The notes: generated from the letters alone by a model not told the origin. 64,000 bases of DNA from CAVSMC01 sp963728935 (GCA_963728935.1 CAVSMC010000001.1:620001-684000), one strand, 5' to 3'; numbered from the stretch's first letter, positions 53,011 to 62,352 are shown. Translations and numbers: made by a program.

Positions 53011-53148
53011 TGAACATCGTTCGGCGAAGTGCACCGATGGCGACGGCACTGCGGAGCATCGACAGCGAAAGAGTCGCCGCTCCCTTCGGAGTGCTACGAA
53101 TCTGTCGCCATTGGGCGCGAACCATCGCCTTGTTCGCGCCGCGCAAAT

Positions 53149-53175
53149 AAAGGGCCGGTCAACGACCAGCCCTTT
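53149..53175 (-). terminator. Hairpin terminator after tRNA-Lys
   Basis: On the minus strand AAAGGGCTGGTC, loop GTT, GACCGGCCCTTT followed by ATTT, with one mismatched pair. It lies 7 bases past the encoded CCA of tRNA-Lys and is placed to end its transcript. It may also serve the M17 gene from the other side. Confidence 0.72.
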
Positions 53176-53182
53176 GAACTGT

Positions 53183-53258
53183 TGGTAGGCCGTGTAGGGA
53201 TCGAACCTACGACCAACGGATTAAGAGTCCGCTGCTCTACCAGCTGAGCTAACGGCCC
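53183..53258 (-). tRNA. tRNA-Lys (anticodon CTT)
   Basis: 76 nt with encoded CCA. The acceptor GGGCCGT pairs with ACGGCCT (one G-T pair), the D-arm has AGCTCAGCTGGTAGAGC, the anticodon loop is CTCTTAA giving CTT, and the T-loop is GTTCGATC in a CCTAC/GTAGG stem. It reads AAG codons. tRNA-Lys genes are frequent integration targets, and two tRNA-Lys-derived fragments lie downstream at 57778 and 60684. Confidence 0.97.
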
Positions 53259-53357
53259 GGATGACGCGACCGGCCGCTGGTCCGAAAAGTGCGCGGACGT
53301 GCTCCGGAACGGCGGCGATTATACCGTGCCTTACCGGTCGAGCGAAGACCCCGCCGA

Positions 53358-55660
53358 TTATCTTCCCGTGTTCGTATACCAGTACAGCCGGCGTCGCGTC
53401 GGGTCGACGACGATCGGAACGCGCGAAACGCCAAGGCCCGACAACTCCGCGTTGAATCCGCCGATGATGAACGGCACCGTGCGCTTGTCCTCCGGCGGGG
53501 TCCCGGACGCAGTAGGAACCGCCACTTCAACGTCCCCGATCACAGGGCTTGGCGGTAAGCCGCCGCCGGCAAGCTCGATCGTTTCGGGCACGCCGCAGAA
53601 CAACGGCACGCGATACGCCTTGGCGATACCGAGATTCGCGTTGCAGCTGTTCGGCGCAGGCGGCGTCGGACGGTTGGTGCTGAAGTACGTGAAGCCACCG
53701 GTGGACGCCGCCGAGGTGACGACCTTCTCGCCGTTACTCGCGAGCGGCAGATAGCATCCGGCCGACGTTCCGAAACTTATCGGCGCTCCCTGCACGACCA
53801 GGTCGTCGTTGACGATCGGCGATGCGCTGGGCGCGCCCTTGGTGGTCTTGTAGTCGAACAACGTGTAGAAGCGGTCACTCGTCGTCGTAAGCAACGGACG
53901 CTCACGATTGCCGCTGCCGACGAGCACCGCGGCAAATGCTTTGGTCTGAACGACGTCGGGGGCGTAGAAGAACTTGCGCGTATAAGCGGAGTCGCCGAGC
54001 TGCGCGATCTTCGTGATCGTCCACGATGTCGACGCCACTGCGCCGGCCGCTGTCTCGAGGTCGACGCGGTAGACGTTCGCGGCCATATCGACCGCATACA
54101 GGCGATCGGTGTAACCATCCCAATCGGCATCGAGCGTCGCCACCGCAGCGGGAACGCTTCGCGACGTCGGGAGCGAGCGCAACGTTGCACCGGTCGTCGC
54201 ATCGAGCACGAGCACTGCGTTGCCCATCGTGGTTGCGCCCGGCGGGCTCGCGTCCTCCGCCGGCGCGTCGTAGCCGGCACCGAAGACGAGGACCGGATTC
54301 GGATGGCCGCGCGCGCACGATCCGCGCTTCGGACCACGTCTGGCCGAGCCCCGCGATGCTTTCGTTCGACTTTCGCCAGAGCATCTGTGGCGACGCCGGA
54401 TTGGTGACGTCGAACGCGTAAAGCAATCGCCCGCCGCGGCGCATCGTCACGAAGATCATCACTTGCTCGATGCTGCCGCTCGACGACAGCTTCTGATAGG
54501 CGGTGATCGATCCGTCGACGAAGTAGTCGCGCGGCGTCGCAAGCGCGCCCGCCGGTGTCAACGGATAACGGACCTCGGGCAGGTTGTCGCGAAGCCGCTT
54601 GAGCCGGCCGAACATTTCGGAGGGCACGAAGGCCCACAGCTCCTCACCGGCCCCGCTGCCGGTCTGGTTGCCGTTGACGGCGCGCAACGTTCCATCGTTG
54701 CTGCCGTAGAACACGACCGTACCGATCGAGGCGCCGTAGTCGATCACCGCGGGACGCGAATGCAGCACGTCGCCATGGATGCTGGGGCGCACGGTCGTCG
54801 TGCCGTCGGCGGGTTCTCTCTCGTCCGCCGCGTTATCGCTGCCGCGCACCCAATCGATGATCGCAGAGCGCTCGGTCGCGTTGGCGGCACCGAGCATCGA
54901 AGACGTGATCGCCGTATTCGACGCTTCGAAGCGCTCGCTCGATGCAAGCGACAACGTCGTTCCCGGCGCGCACGCGATGCACGTGAACACGCGGCGCGGC
55001 GACTGGTCCGACTCGTACTTGATGCGAAGCTGCTCGGCAACGGCGCCCTTCTCGACGACTTCGCCGTCGGGGCTGTCGCTCGCGCTCGGCGGCGTGCCCT
55101 TCGGATCGTTCGCCCAGAACGTGCTGTCCTCGGTCCAGTAGCTGACGACGTTCGAATTGAAGAAGCCGGTCGCCGCGTTGAGCGCCTTGCTGCCGAAGCG
55201 ATCGACCAGACCGAGCGTCCCGGTCGTCGGGTCGTAAGCGATCTTGTACTGCTTCAGGTTGCCGTACCAGCGCGTGCGCGCGAGCTCGTCGGGCCGGAAC
55301 TGCCGACATAGACCTGGTTGCGGAACGTGCCCTGCGCGTTGACCGAGATCGGCAGGCTCGCCGACGCGAACACCGAATTCGCGGCCTGAATGCTCTTGAA
55401 GATGTTGAGCAGCGACTGCACGAGCTGCGTGATGTCCGACGCCGCGTAATACTGGCCGCCGCCCTGCTGCGCGATCGCCCGGATGAAGTTCGGATAGAGC
55501 CCGTCGCTGGACGAGCCGACGACGGCGACCGCGTGCGTCGTGATCGATTGCACGCCGTCCATGCCGCTCACGTCGACACCGCGCATCCATCGCGCGAATT
55601 CGTCGCCCCAGTCGGCTTGATCGCTGTTCGTGATGTACGAGCTCGCATAGACGAGCTGCG
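53358..55660 (-). pseudogene. pilY1: Type IV pilus protein PilY1, 5'-truncated and frameshifted
   Basis: C-terminal two thirds of PilY1, the pilus-tip adhesin and retraction regulator. Conserved pieces are SVFASASLPISVNAQGTF, YKIAYDPTTGTLG, HSRPAVIDYG, FYGSNDGTLRAVN, and the calcium-binding DADWDGYTDRLYAVD of the beta-propeller. Breaks occur near 55306 (one T missing in GGCA(T)G, splitting NQVYVG from FRPDELAR) and near 54318 (a CGCGCG tract, two bases missing). The coding sequence has no start: from about 55660 outwards the PilY1 similarity ends at unrelated DNA that leads to the aldo/keto reductase. It is not functional as it stands. Confidence 0.85.
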
Positions 55661-55769
55661 ATAGGCGCTTTAGGGCACGTGGCGCGCGACGGCCACGCAA
55701 CACCCGCTCTGGAATGCAAATCTCGCCGCTTAAGTTGCTCTCACCGCAACGAACCTGAATGGATTCGAT

Positions 55770-56621
55770 ATGGAGCACGTGACTCTGAGCAACGGCATCC
55801 GGATGCCGATCGTCGGCTTCGGCGTCTTCCAGATTGGGGACCCCAAGGAGTGCGAGCGCAGCGTCGTCGACGCCATCGAATGCGGTTACCGGCTGATCGA
55901 CACGGCGGCCTCGTACATGAACGAGGAGGCTGTTGGCCGGGGCCTGCGCCGCAGTGGCGTAGCGCGCGAGCGCCTGTTCGTCACGACCAAGCTGTGGGTG
56001 CGGAACACCGGCTACGAGCGCACCCGGCAGGCCATCGACAGGTCACTGCGTCGCCTGCAGCTCGACTACCTGGATCTCTACTTGATCCACCAGCCGTTCG
56101 GCGACGTGCATGGCTCCTGGCGAGCCATGGAAGAAGCCTGCAAGGCCGGCAGGGTGCGTGCGATCGGCCTGAGCAACTTCCATCCGGACCGGCTGATGGA
56201 CATCATGGCCTTCAACGAAGTGGCGCCGGCGGTGAACCAGGTGGAAGTGAACCCGTTCCACCAGCAGTCCGAAGCCGTGACGTTCATGCGCGACAACGCC
56301 GTGCAGGCCGAAGCTTGGGCGCCGTTCGCCGAAGGGCGCAACAACCTCTTCCACAACGACGTTCTCGTCGCGATCGGCGGTGAGCACGGCAAATCGGTCG
56401 GTCAGGTCGTGCTGCGCTGGCTCGTCCAGCGCGGCGTCGTGGCCCTGGCCAAGTCGGTGCGCAAGGAGCGGATGGTGGAGAACTTGAACATCTTCGACTT
56501 CCGGTTGAACGAATCGGACATGGCGCGCATCGCGGCGCTGGAAACCGGCAACAGCAGCTTCTTCTCGCACCGCGATCCTGCCATCGTCAAGTGGATGAGC
56601 GAGCGTCGGCTCGACGTCTGA
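55770..56621 (+). CDS. Aldo/keto reductase
   Basis: 283-aa NADPH-dependent carbonyl reductase with a complete catalytic tetrad: D44, Y49, K74 and H107 (the last in LYLIHQPFG). GIRMPIVGFGVFQI starts the barrel and VALAKSVRKERMVENLNIFDF binds the cofactor phosphate. It is of the 2,5-diketo-gluconate reductase-like bacterial group. ATG 55770 has no strong ribosome site. It lies just beyond the broken 5' end of pilY1, in the accessory stretch, and precedes the hydrolase by about 110 bp. Confidence 0.92.
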   Translation: MEHVTLSNGIRMPIVGFGVFQIGDPKECERSVVDAIECGYRLIDTAASYMNEEAVGRGLRRSGVARERLFVTTKLWVRNTGYERTRQAIDRSLRRLQLDYLDLYLIHQPFGDVHGSWRAMEEACKAGRVRAIGLSNFHPDRLMDIMAFNEVAPAVNQVEVNPFHQQSEAVTFMRDNAVQAEAWAPFAEGRNNLFHNDVLVAIGGEHGKSVGQVVLRWLVQRGVVALAKSVRKERMVENLNIFDFRLNESDMARIAALETGNSSFFSHRDPAIVKWMSERRLDV

Positions 56622-56731
56622 AGCCCCGCACGTCACACGCATCGTTCACCATGAGTTCAAACACATTCCCCTCGCCGACCCATCGAGAGGCTGGCACATC
56701 CGAGCGCAGCGGGCCCTGGGCTGCGACTCGT

Positions 56732-57670
56732 ATGCCGCGGCGGCAATCGAATACGAGCGGTCCGCGTTCAAAGCAGAACAAGACGTCCGTGGTTGGCGTG
56801 CTCGCTGTCGCGCTGGCCGTCGCGGCGATCGTGGGCACCGCCCGTGCAGCCGACGACGCACAAGCGCACGCGACTCCGCTGATGATCCAGACCACACCCG
56901 ATGGGCGGGAGGGCTACCAGACCCTCTTCCTGCGCCGCCGCTTCTCGGTGTATCTGATCGATCAGCCTCGGCGCGGCGGCGCCGCACGCAGCACGGTCGC
57001 GGCGTACGTCAGCGCCACACCGGACGAACAACGGTGGTTCAACATGTTCCGCCTGGGCCGCTGGCCTGACTTCTTTCCGGGTGTGCAGTTCTCGCGCGAC
57101 CCGGAGGCGCTGAACCAGTACTTTCGTCAGATGGTGCCAGACACCGGACCGTTCGACGAGAAAGTGGTCACCGACGCGGTGTCGGCGCTGTTCGACAAGA
57201 TCGGCCCTGCGGTGCTCGTCACGCACTCGCACAGCGGCGGCTTGGGTTGGATTGTCGCGATGAAGAACCCTAACGTGCGGGCGATCGTCTCCTACGAGCC
57301 GGGCAGCGGCTTCGTCTTTCCCGAAGGCGAGGTGCCGCCACCGATGCCAAGCGCGACCGGCCCGCTCGAAGCGGTCGGCGTGCCGATAGCGCAGTTCCTC
57401 AAGCTGACGCGGATTCCGATCGTCGTCTACTACGGCGACAACATTCCGAACGAACCGTCAAAGAACCTTGGCGAGGACAACTGGCGGGTGCGTCTGGCGA
57501 TGGCGAGGCTGTGGACAGAGGCGATCAACCGGCACGGCGGCGACGCGACGCTTGTACACCTCCCAGAGATTGGCATCCGGGGCAACACGCACTTTGCGTT
57601 CTCCGACGCCAACAACGTGGAGATCGCCGATCTGATGTCCGACTTCATGGCGCGGAAGGGACTCGACTAA
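56732..57670 (+). CDS. Exported alpha/beta hydrolase lacking its oxyanion-loop segment
   Basis: About 312 aa. A signal peptide follows an unusually long basic head (SVVGVLAVALAVAAIVGTARA, residues about 20-39). The nucleophile elbow is VTHSHSGGLGW and the late His is in RGNTHFAFSD; LIDQPRRGG is the usual beta-4 region. Related proteins have an HG(G/S)G oxyanion loop between the mature N-terminus and TPDGREGYQTLF; here only HATPLMIQT remains, so about 30-50 residues seem to be lost in frame. It may be inactive. The start is uncertain (56732 or 56651). Confidence 0.75.
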   Translation: MPRRQSNTSGPRSKQNKTSVVGVLAVALAVAAIVGTARAADDAQAHATPLMIQTTPDGREGYQTLFLRRRFSVYLIDQPRRGGAARSTVAAYVSATPDEQRWFNMFRLGRWPDFFPGVQFSRDPEALNQYFRQMVPDTGPFDEKVVTDAVSALFDKIGPAVLVTHSHSGGLGWIVAMKNPNVRAIVSYEPGSGFVFPEGEVPPPMPSATGPLEAVGVPIAQFLKLTRIPIVVYYGDNIPNEPSKNLGEDNWRVRLAMARLWTEAINRHGGDATLVHLPEIGIRGNTHFAFSDANNVEIADLMSDFMARKGLD

Positions 57671-57777
57671 AGTTAGACGCTCCTACGCTCCTGACGTCCC
57701 GACGTCCGGATTCTCGCTACGTTTGGTCTCCAGGCGCGAAAGAGCCCCGCGAAGAAAATGCGGTGACGATGACGAAA

Positions 57778-57828
57778 TTGGTAGGCCGTACTGGAATTGA
57801 ATCACTGACCAACGGATTGAGAGTCGCA
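57778..57828. repeat. Degenerate tRNA-Lys 3' fragment (old attachment site)
   Basis: TTGGTAGGCCGTACTGGA, then a diverged T-arm and GACCAACGGATTGAGAGTC, match the att copy at 60684 with about six differences in 48 bases. It reads as the 3' half of tRNA-Lys on the minus strand. The anticodon-side bases are changed (GAGAG for AAAAG), so it is not a tRNA. It is probably the scar of an earlier integration in the same tRNA gene. Confidence 0.7.
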
Positions 57829-57971
57829 GCCTCCGTTGGAGCCGCACGTTAAATCAAGCTCTTGCAACACACGCCATGTCTCAAGAGCAGCCTTGTGAAG
57901 CCGGAAAAGGCTATGCGAAGGCCGATCGAGTTACGAAATAGCCACGCTGTGTATTATGAACCCTCTCACCT

Positions 57972-58531
57972 TCAACCGGTGCGCCGCCGCGCGTCTACCG
58001 AGAGGAGTCGCGCGTAACCGGCGCGCCTCAACCGCGGCTCGGCTGACACAACACGGGTATAGGCGCATCCGGTTGAGCGCACGGCTAGGCGGGGCTCAGC
58101 TTCAACTACCGCCTCCTGAAAGGTCCCGTCGGACCTTATGCGAACACCAACCCCGTGACCACCTAAGAGGGCTCCGTCTCCAAAATGCATTTCCGCGTAC
58201 CCAGTCTCGTGAATCTCTATGCTCTCGGGAATCAGGCGATGCGCGAACTCTTCTGCCGACAGCCGCTTGCCCTGAGACCATTCGGAATTGCAGACTTCGA
58301 GCAGTTGTTCCGCAGAATAGCTGCGACAATCCGCCTCTCTCCCCCGCAGCCTCTCGATGCCCTTCGCGCCTCCGCCGTGATCTCGCGCTCGGAGGTCATA
58401 CCAGAGCGACAAAAAATGTATAGCGGAATGGCCACCTTAGATGGCAGCTGGATTAGTCCTTCCCACGATTCAAGCTGGTCGTTCCACGTCAACGCTCCGA
58501 GTTCACGGTCGATCATGGAGCGGCGTGACAT
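57972..58531 (-). pseudogene. DUF2262-like protein, frameshifted
   Basis: The N-terminal part is MSRRSMIDRELGALTWND to VAIPLYIF from ATG 58531; the C-terminal part, LSLWYDLRARDHGGG to DGTFQEAVVEA, is in the next frame. One more T in the T6 run at about 58411-58416 would join them. The combined protein follows the DUF2262 pattern (D-x-x-L-G-x-L-x-W ... EQLLEVCNSEW ... HRLIPESIEIHE). DUF2262 proteins are often found near toxin or phage-related genes, sometimes as presumed immunity proteins; function unproven. Confidence 0.65.
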
Positions 58532-58554
58532 GCGTAACTCGGATTGGGCATCGT

Positions 58555-58902
58555 TCAGACAATGACAACCGATAACCGACCGCTTCCGCGCGAGCGTGGC
58601 GCAGCTTTCACGACGATCTGCACGTCGCGGCCGAGCTTGGTAAGACAGTCCATTAGACGACGCTCGGAGACTCCGCGGAACCGACCGTGCAGCAGGTTCG
58701 AAAGCTTCGGCTGAGGCATGCCGAGTAACTCGGCGGCCTGGGTCTGCGTGAGACCTTTGCGTTTGATGATCTCGGCGATCTTGGTCACGAGCTGAGCCTT
58801 GACCTGCATCTCGTCGGCGTCGCCGTAACCGAGGTCTGAATAGACGTTCCGAGTGCCGATCTCCACTTCTGCACCGTGCGCCTTGCGCTTGGTTATCTTC
58901 AC
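58555..58902 (-). CDS. higA: HigA-type XRE antitoxin
   Basis: 115-aa DNA-binding antitoxin. The helix-turn-helix is IIKRKGLTQTQAAELLGMPQ followed by PKLSNLLHGRF (about 55-85), and the tail RRLMDCLTKLGRDVQIVVKA is typical of HigA-like (COG5606) antitoxins. The initiator GTG 58902 overlaps the stop of the toxin-like gene (GTGA), so the pair is translationally coupled in the toxin-antitoxin order usual for HigBA. The toxin upstream is truncated, so this may be an orphan antitoxin. Confidence 0.85.
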   Translation of the reverse strand: MKITKRKAHGAEVEIGTRNVYSDLGYGDADEMQVKAQLVTKIAEIIKRKGLTQTQAAELLGMPQPKLSNLLHGRFRGVSERRLMDCLTKLGRDVQIVVKAAPRSRGSGRLSVVIV

Positions 58903-59114
58903 AGCTCCTTTACGATCTGCCCAGCGGCCTTCAGTCGCTCTCTGATCAACTCCATGTCCTGCTTCGGTGTGGCGATTCCCCGCTTGGCCTTCTTCTGGAA
59001 TACGCGCAACACAAACACCGCGGCCGCGAAACGCACCGTGTAGACAGCGCGATAGGTGTTCCCAGCCACACCAGGGGCTTGATCTCGGGAGAAGCCATGC
59101 GCCATTATACCCAT
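58899..59114 (-). pseudogene. higB: HigB/RelE-type toxin, 5'-truncated
   Basis: 71 codons. From NTYRAVYTVRFAAAVFVLRV through FQKKAKRGIATPKQDMELIRERLKAA it matches the C-terminal half of phage-derived Gp49-like/HigB toxins (usually 100-120 aa). The family's N-terminal half (including the W-x-G-S-S segment) is missing and replaced by GFSRDQAPG. Active-site residues of the C-terminal half are present (the basic KKAKRG patch), but without the N-terminal helices it is unlikely to be a working mRNA-cleaving toxin. Confidence 0.72.
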
Positions 59115-59235
59115 ATATATATACTAGTCGGGGCAAAGTTCCAGTAGAGTAGCGTTGTTCGCCACGGGACTGCGGAGTGAGAAGCCGTGCAAGAGAGCAC
59201 CCGAAGAACATCGAGCAGATACAGGTTACGGAACT

Positions 59236-60372
59236 ATGGTTCTAATCAGGTTAGCCGCGGCCAAGTTCCGCAAGCCGAGATTCCAGCACGGCATCGCCGA
59301 CGAGCATCCAGTCGTTGAGCCCTGGACCGTTGACCAGGTCGAAGTCGGTGGCGGCCAAGTAGTGGTCCGTGGCTGGTCGCTGCCCCCCTCCGGAGGACCT
59401 ACCGCGGAGTCCACAACCACGACTGAACCACGCGAGTTCCGAATCAATGGACGTCGATGTGACGAGATTCGCTACCCGATGCCGCGTCCAGACGTCGGCG
59501 CGTTCTTCTGGCAGCGGCGCAATGCAGACCTCTCAGGGTTCGAATGCCGCGCCTTTGGCGACGACGTTCCCTATCCTCACGGCGTGCTGGAAATTGAGCG
59601 TGTTCGACCAGGCGCGCTACCCATTGAACGTGGCCGGGACTGCTGGTTGGTACCAGACCCCGCTTTGCACGTTGACTTGCCGGAAGAGGGCCGCCGTTAC
59701 CGCGTCATCGGCAATCGTGACCGCGACGGGTTTCTGACGACCGGCGCGACCGACTATCACCGCCTAGACCGAGCGATCGCAGCGGTGTCCGGTCGCCGCT
59801 TGCACGAATTTCGTCGTGTGCTTGACTGGGGTTCCGGCTGTGGCCGGGTTGCACGACACTTCCCGTCGCAATGCTCCATGGCCTTTACGGGCTGCGACAT
59901 CGATCACGACAACGTCAATTGGTGCAGCGCTTATCTTCGCGGCACGTTCGTGCGCTGTGCGTTGGTTCCGCCCCTGCCATTCGCCGACGGTGAGTTCGAG
60001 CTCGTGTACGGCGTCTCTGTGTTTACGCATCTTCGAGAGGCGCTGCAGTTCAAATGGCTCGACGAGCTCGCTCGGGTCACGTCAAAGAGTGCTTTTCTGC
60101 TCATGACCGTGCATGGGCGCACCGCATTGGAGTTCGCGCGGCTCAAGCCTAACGTCTACGCCCGGCTCCGAGCCAAGATCGACCGCGCCGGCCTGTTCGT
60201 TACGAGCACGAATTCACAGATTGATGGCTACGCCGATCATCGGGGCGAGTACGTCAACGTGTTCCATAGTCACGAGTACATTCGCCGCGTGTGGAGTCGT
60301 CGCTTCGAAGTGCTCGCCATCATTCCCGGCTACATATTCACGCACGACCTTGTGGTGCTGCGAACACGCTGA
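59236..60372 (+). CDS. Class I SAM-dependent methyltransferase
   Basis: 378-aa protein. An N-terminal part of about 155 residues is of unknown fold. A Rossmann methyltransferase domain follows: motif I VLDWGSGCGRVA (195-206), motif II GCDIDHDNVNWC, and PLPFADGEFELVYGVSVFTH as the motif IV/post region. It resembles methyltransferases of sugar or polyketide biosynthesis clusters, but no such genes are near. The initiator ATG 59236 is preferred to 59155 because the homologous part begins there. It lies between the two tRNA-derived fragments, so it is probably element cargo. Confidence 0.85.
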   Translation: MVLIRLAAAKFRKPRFQHGIADEHPVVEPWTVDQVEVGGGQVVVRGWSLPPSGGPTAESTTTTEPREFRINGRRCDEIRYPMPRPDVGAFFWQRRNADLSGFECRAFGDDVPYPHGVLEIERVRPGALPIERGRDCWLVPDPALHVDLPEEGRRYRVIGNRDRDGFLTTGATDYHRLDRAIAAVSGRRLHEFRRVLDWGSGCGRVARHFPSQCSMAFTGCDIDHDNVNWCSAYLRGTFVRCALVPPLPFADGEFELVYGVSVFTHLREALQFKWLDELARVTSKSAFLLMTVHGRTALEFARLKPNVYARLRAKIDRAGLFVTSTNSQIDGYADHRGEYVNVFHSHEYIRRVWSRRFEVLAIIPGYIFTHDLVVLRTR

Positions 60373-60683
60373 ACGCGTCCCCCGTCGGCGCCTACGCACG
60401 CGAATCGCGTCCTCGACCGCGGCGATCATGTGATCGAGCGGTTCGAGGCTCGAGCCAGTCGTCGACGCCGATGGGCTGTGTTAGGTCAAGTCCCATCGCG
60501 CACGTTTCACGCCGGCGACCAGGGGCGGCCCGATAGGTCGTTGCTTCGTCGAACGCTACGCTCACCCGCGCCCGACCATCTCGCGAGCGCTGCCAGGAGG
60601 ATCGATGTGCTGCTCGGCGGTTGCGATTTGGCTACGTCAGCCGTTGCGTCACCGCAAGCAAATCAGGTGACGCATCGACGCAA
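60373..60683. other. Gap between methyltransferase and attachment site, no gene seen
   Basis: About 310 bp. One open frame on the plus strand (60430-60690) gives a basic, Arg-rich sequence without recognisable motifs and with the composition of an antisense shadow. No promoter or repeat is convincing. Confidence 0.5.
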
Positions 60684-60733
60684 TTGGTAGGCCGTACTGG
60701 ATTTGAACCAGTGACCAACGGATTAAAAGTCCG
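60684..60733. other. Left attachment site: 3' half of tRNA-Lys(TTT)
   Basis: On the minus strand this is the tRNA-Lys 3' part from the anticodon: CGGACTTTTAATCCGTTGG, then TCACTGGTTCAAATCCAGT, then ACGGCCTACCA. The anticodon loop CTTTTAA gives TTT, the T-arm is perfect (CTGG/CCAG, loop TTCAAAT) and CCA is present. The 5' half to the right is foreign. The geometry marks the left end of an element whose integrase starts 183 bp inside; an intact tRNA-Lys(TTT) is predicted at the right end, outside the window. Confidence 0.85.
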
Positions 60734-60915
60734 TTTTTAGATCGTTCCGGGATGTTTAGGTATTTTCGCGCCGAGACCTTGCGCACTCCTCTTTCATAGG
60801 GAGATAATACAGTCCGTTGTTTGTTGCCGTTCATTTAGGTACCACCGTTTTCAAGCCGCCTACGGCAACGGAACGGCAACAGAGGCGGCAACATCAACGG
60901 ATAATAGGAAGAAGC

Positions 60916-62316
60916 GTGGCACTCACCGTCGAAGGAATTGCGAAGGCAGTCGCGCGCCGCGGCGACCGCTGGATAAGCGACAAGTCAAAGCAACGCAACA
61001 GCGGGCGACTGTTGGTGCGCGTGTCGCCGAACGGCGCCAAGCGCTTCTACTTCCGCTACGCGCCTTCGGTGGGCCGCCGCGCCGTCATTCCCATGGACCC
61101 GTTTACGGTCGAGTCCAAGCCGGGACACCTGACACTGACCCAAGCGCGCGCCAAGGCTGCCGAATACGCCGGCCTCCATCGCACCGCGGACTCGCGTGAC
61201 GTCAGGGCGTATCTTGAGCGACGCGAGCGTGAGACTGCCGCCGCGGCGGAGGCGGAGAAGCGGCGGATCGCCGCCGAGCTACGCGCCGCCGAAGCGGAGC
61301 GCGTTTACAACCTGCGCGCACTGTGCGCCGCCTACGTGACCAGCCTCGAACGCGACGCCGAGCATCATCCGGGCAGGCTTCGCACGGCGTACGACGTGAA
61401 AAACATCTTCAAGAACCACTTGGACAGCAAGCCGATCGCCGATCGCCCGGCGAAGGACGTTAAGCGCGCCGAAATCGCGGCGTTGCTGCGCGAATTGATC
61501 GAAGCGAAGCCGCCAAAGGGCCGTACGGCGGCAAAGCTTCGCTCGTACCTGCGAGCAGCGTACGCGATTGCGGTGCGGGCCGAGGGTGACAGCGACGCGC
61601 CGGCGATCTTCATCGAGTTCAAGGTAATCGAGAATCCGGCAGCCGAGACGGCGTCGCTTGCCAAATTCACACGCGCTCGCGACCGCGCGCTCACCGAGGA
61701 CGAGCTTCGGGTCTATTGGACGCGGCTCGCCGCAATTCCACAGGCGCCGCTACGCGGCGCCTTGCAACTAGCACTGTTGCTCGGCGGCCAGCGGATTGCG
61801 CAACTGCTGCGACTCAAACGCGCCGATGTCAATTTGACGGCGGGCGATCTAAAACTGCGCGACCCCAAAGGCCGCCGAAAGGACGTGCGCGTTCACGAGC
61901 TTCCGATCACACCGGCAGCAAAGGCGATACTTGAACCGCTTGTGGACGCCGCCGCTGCTGCCGAATGCGGATGGGTGTTTTCGTCCGACGGGAAATCGCC
62001 GGTTGACCCCAGCACGCTGACGCACTTGGTCCGCAAGATCGCGGCAGCAATGAAGAAGGCCAAGGAATCGCCGGCGCCGTTCACGCTTTCCGACATCCGC
62101 CGCACGGCCGAGACGATGATGGCCGCCATGGGCGTGTCGCGCGATGTGCGCGCGCAAGTCCTTTCGCACGGCCTGAGCGGCGTGCAACAGGTGCATTACG
62201 ACCAACACGGTTACAGCTCCGAGAAGCGCAAGGCGCTCGCTGCATGGGCGCGGCGCGTGTCGACGCCGCGGGGTGCTGGCGCCAACGTATATCAGATGGC
62301 GCGGGGTAGGCGTTGA
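60916..62316 (+). CDS. Tyrosine-type site-specific integrase
   Basis: 466-aa phage/island integrase. The N-terminal arm-binding domain is about 1-80 (KSKQRNSGRLLVRVSPNGAK), followed by an Ala/Glu-rich coiled-coil-like helix, a SAM-like core domain, and a catalytic domain. The first Arg is in LGGQRIAQLLRL; box II reads FTLSDIRRTAETMM (Arg kept, the first His of HxxR replaced by Ser), then VLSHGLSGVQQVHYDQHGY with His and the Tyr nucleophile. The initiator GTG 60916 has AGGAAG upstream; a frame extension to 60817 crosses the att region. It recognises tRNA-Lys. Confidence 0.92.
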   Translation: MALTVEGIAKAVARRGDRWISDKSKQRNSGRLLVRVSPNGAKRFYFRYAPSVGRRAVIPMDPFTVESKPGHLTLTQARAKAAEYAGLHRTADSRDVRAYLERRERETAAAAEAEKRRIAAELRAAEAERVYNLRALCAAYVTSLERDAEHHPGRLRTAYDVKNIFKNHLDSKPIADRPAKDVKRAEIAALLRELIEAKPPKGRTAAKLRSYLRAAYAIAVRAEGDSDAPAIFIEFKVIENPAAETASLAKFTRARDRALTEDELRVYWTRLAAIPQAPLRGALQLALLLGGQRIAQLLRLKRADVNLTAGDLKLRDPKGRRKDVRVHELPITPAAKAILEPLVDAAAAAECGWVFSSDGKSPVDPSTLTHLVRKIAAAMKKAKESPAPFTLSDIRRTAETMMAAMGVSRDVRAQVLSHGLSGVQQVHYDQHGYSSEKRKALAAWARRVSTPRGAGANVYQMARGRR

Positions 62317-62352
62317 GCAATTCCGAATTGAGAACGCCGATCGCGAATGACA

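Noticed and set aside
53010..53150. Short frame of about 46 codons overlapping the M17 stop
   Set aside because: No ribosome site, no motif, and it ends at the tRNA terminator; probably chance.
57778..57850. Functional tRNA gene at the degenerate fragment
   Set aside because: T-arm pairing is broken, the anticodon-side bases are changed and there is no 5' half.
60430..60690. 86-codon plus-strand frame before the att site
   Set aside because: Arg-rich, no recognisable domain, runs into the tRNA-derived core; not supported as a gene.
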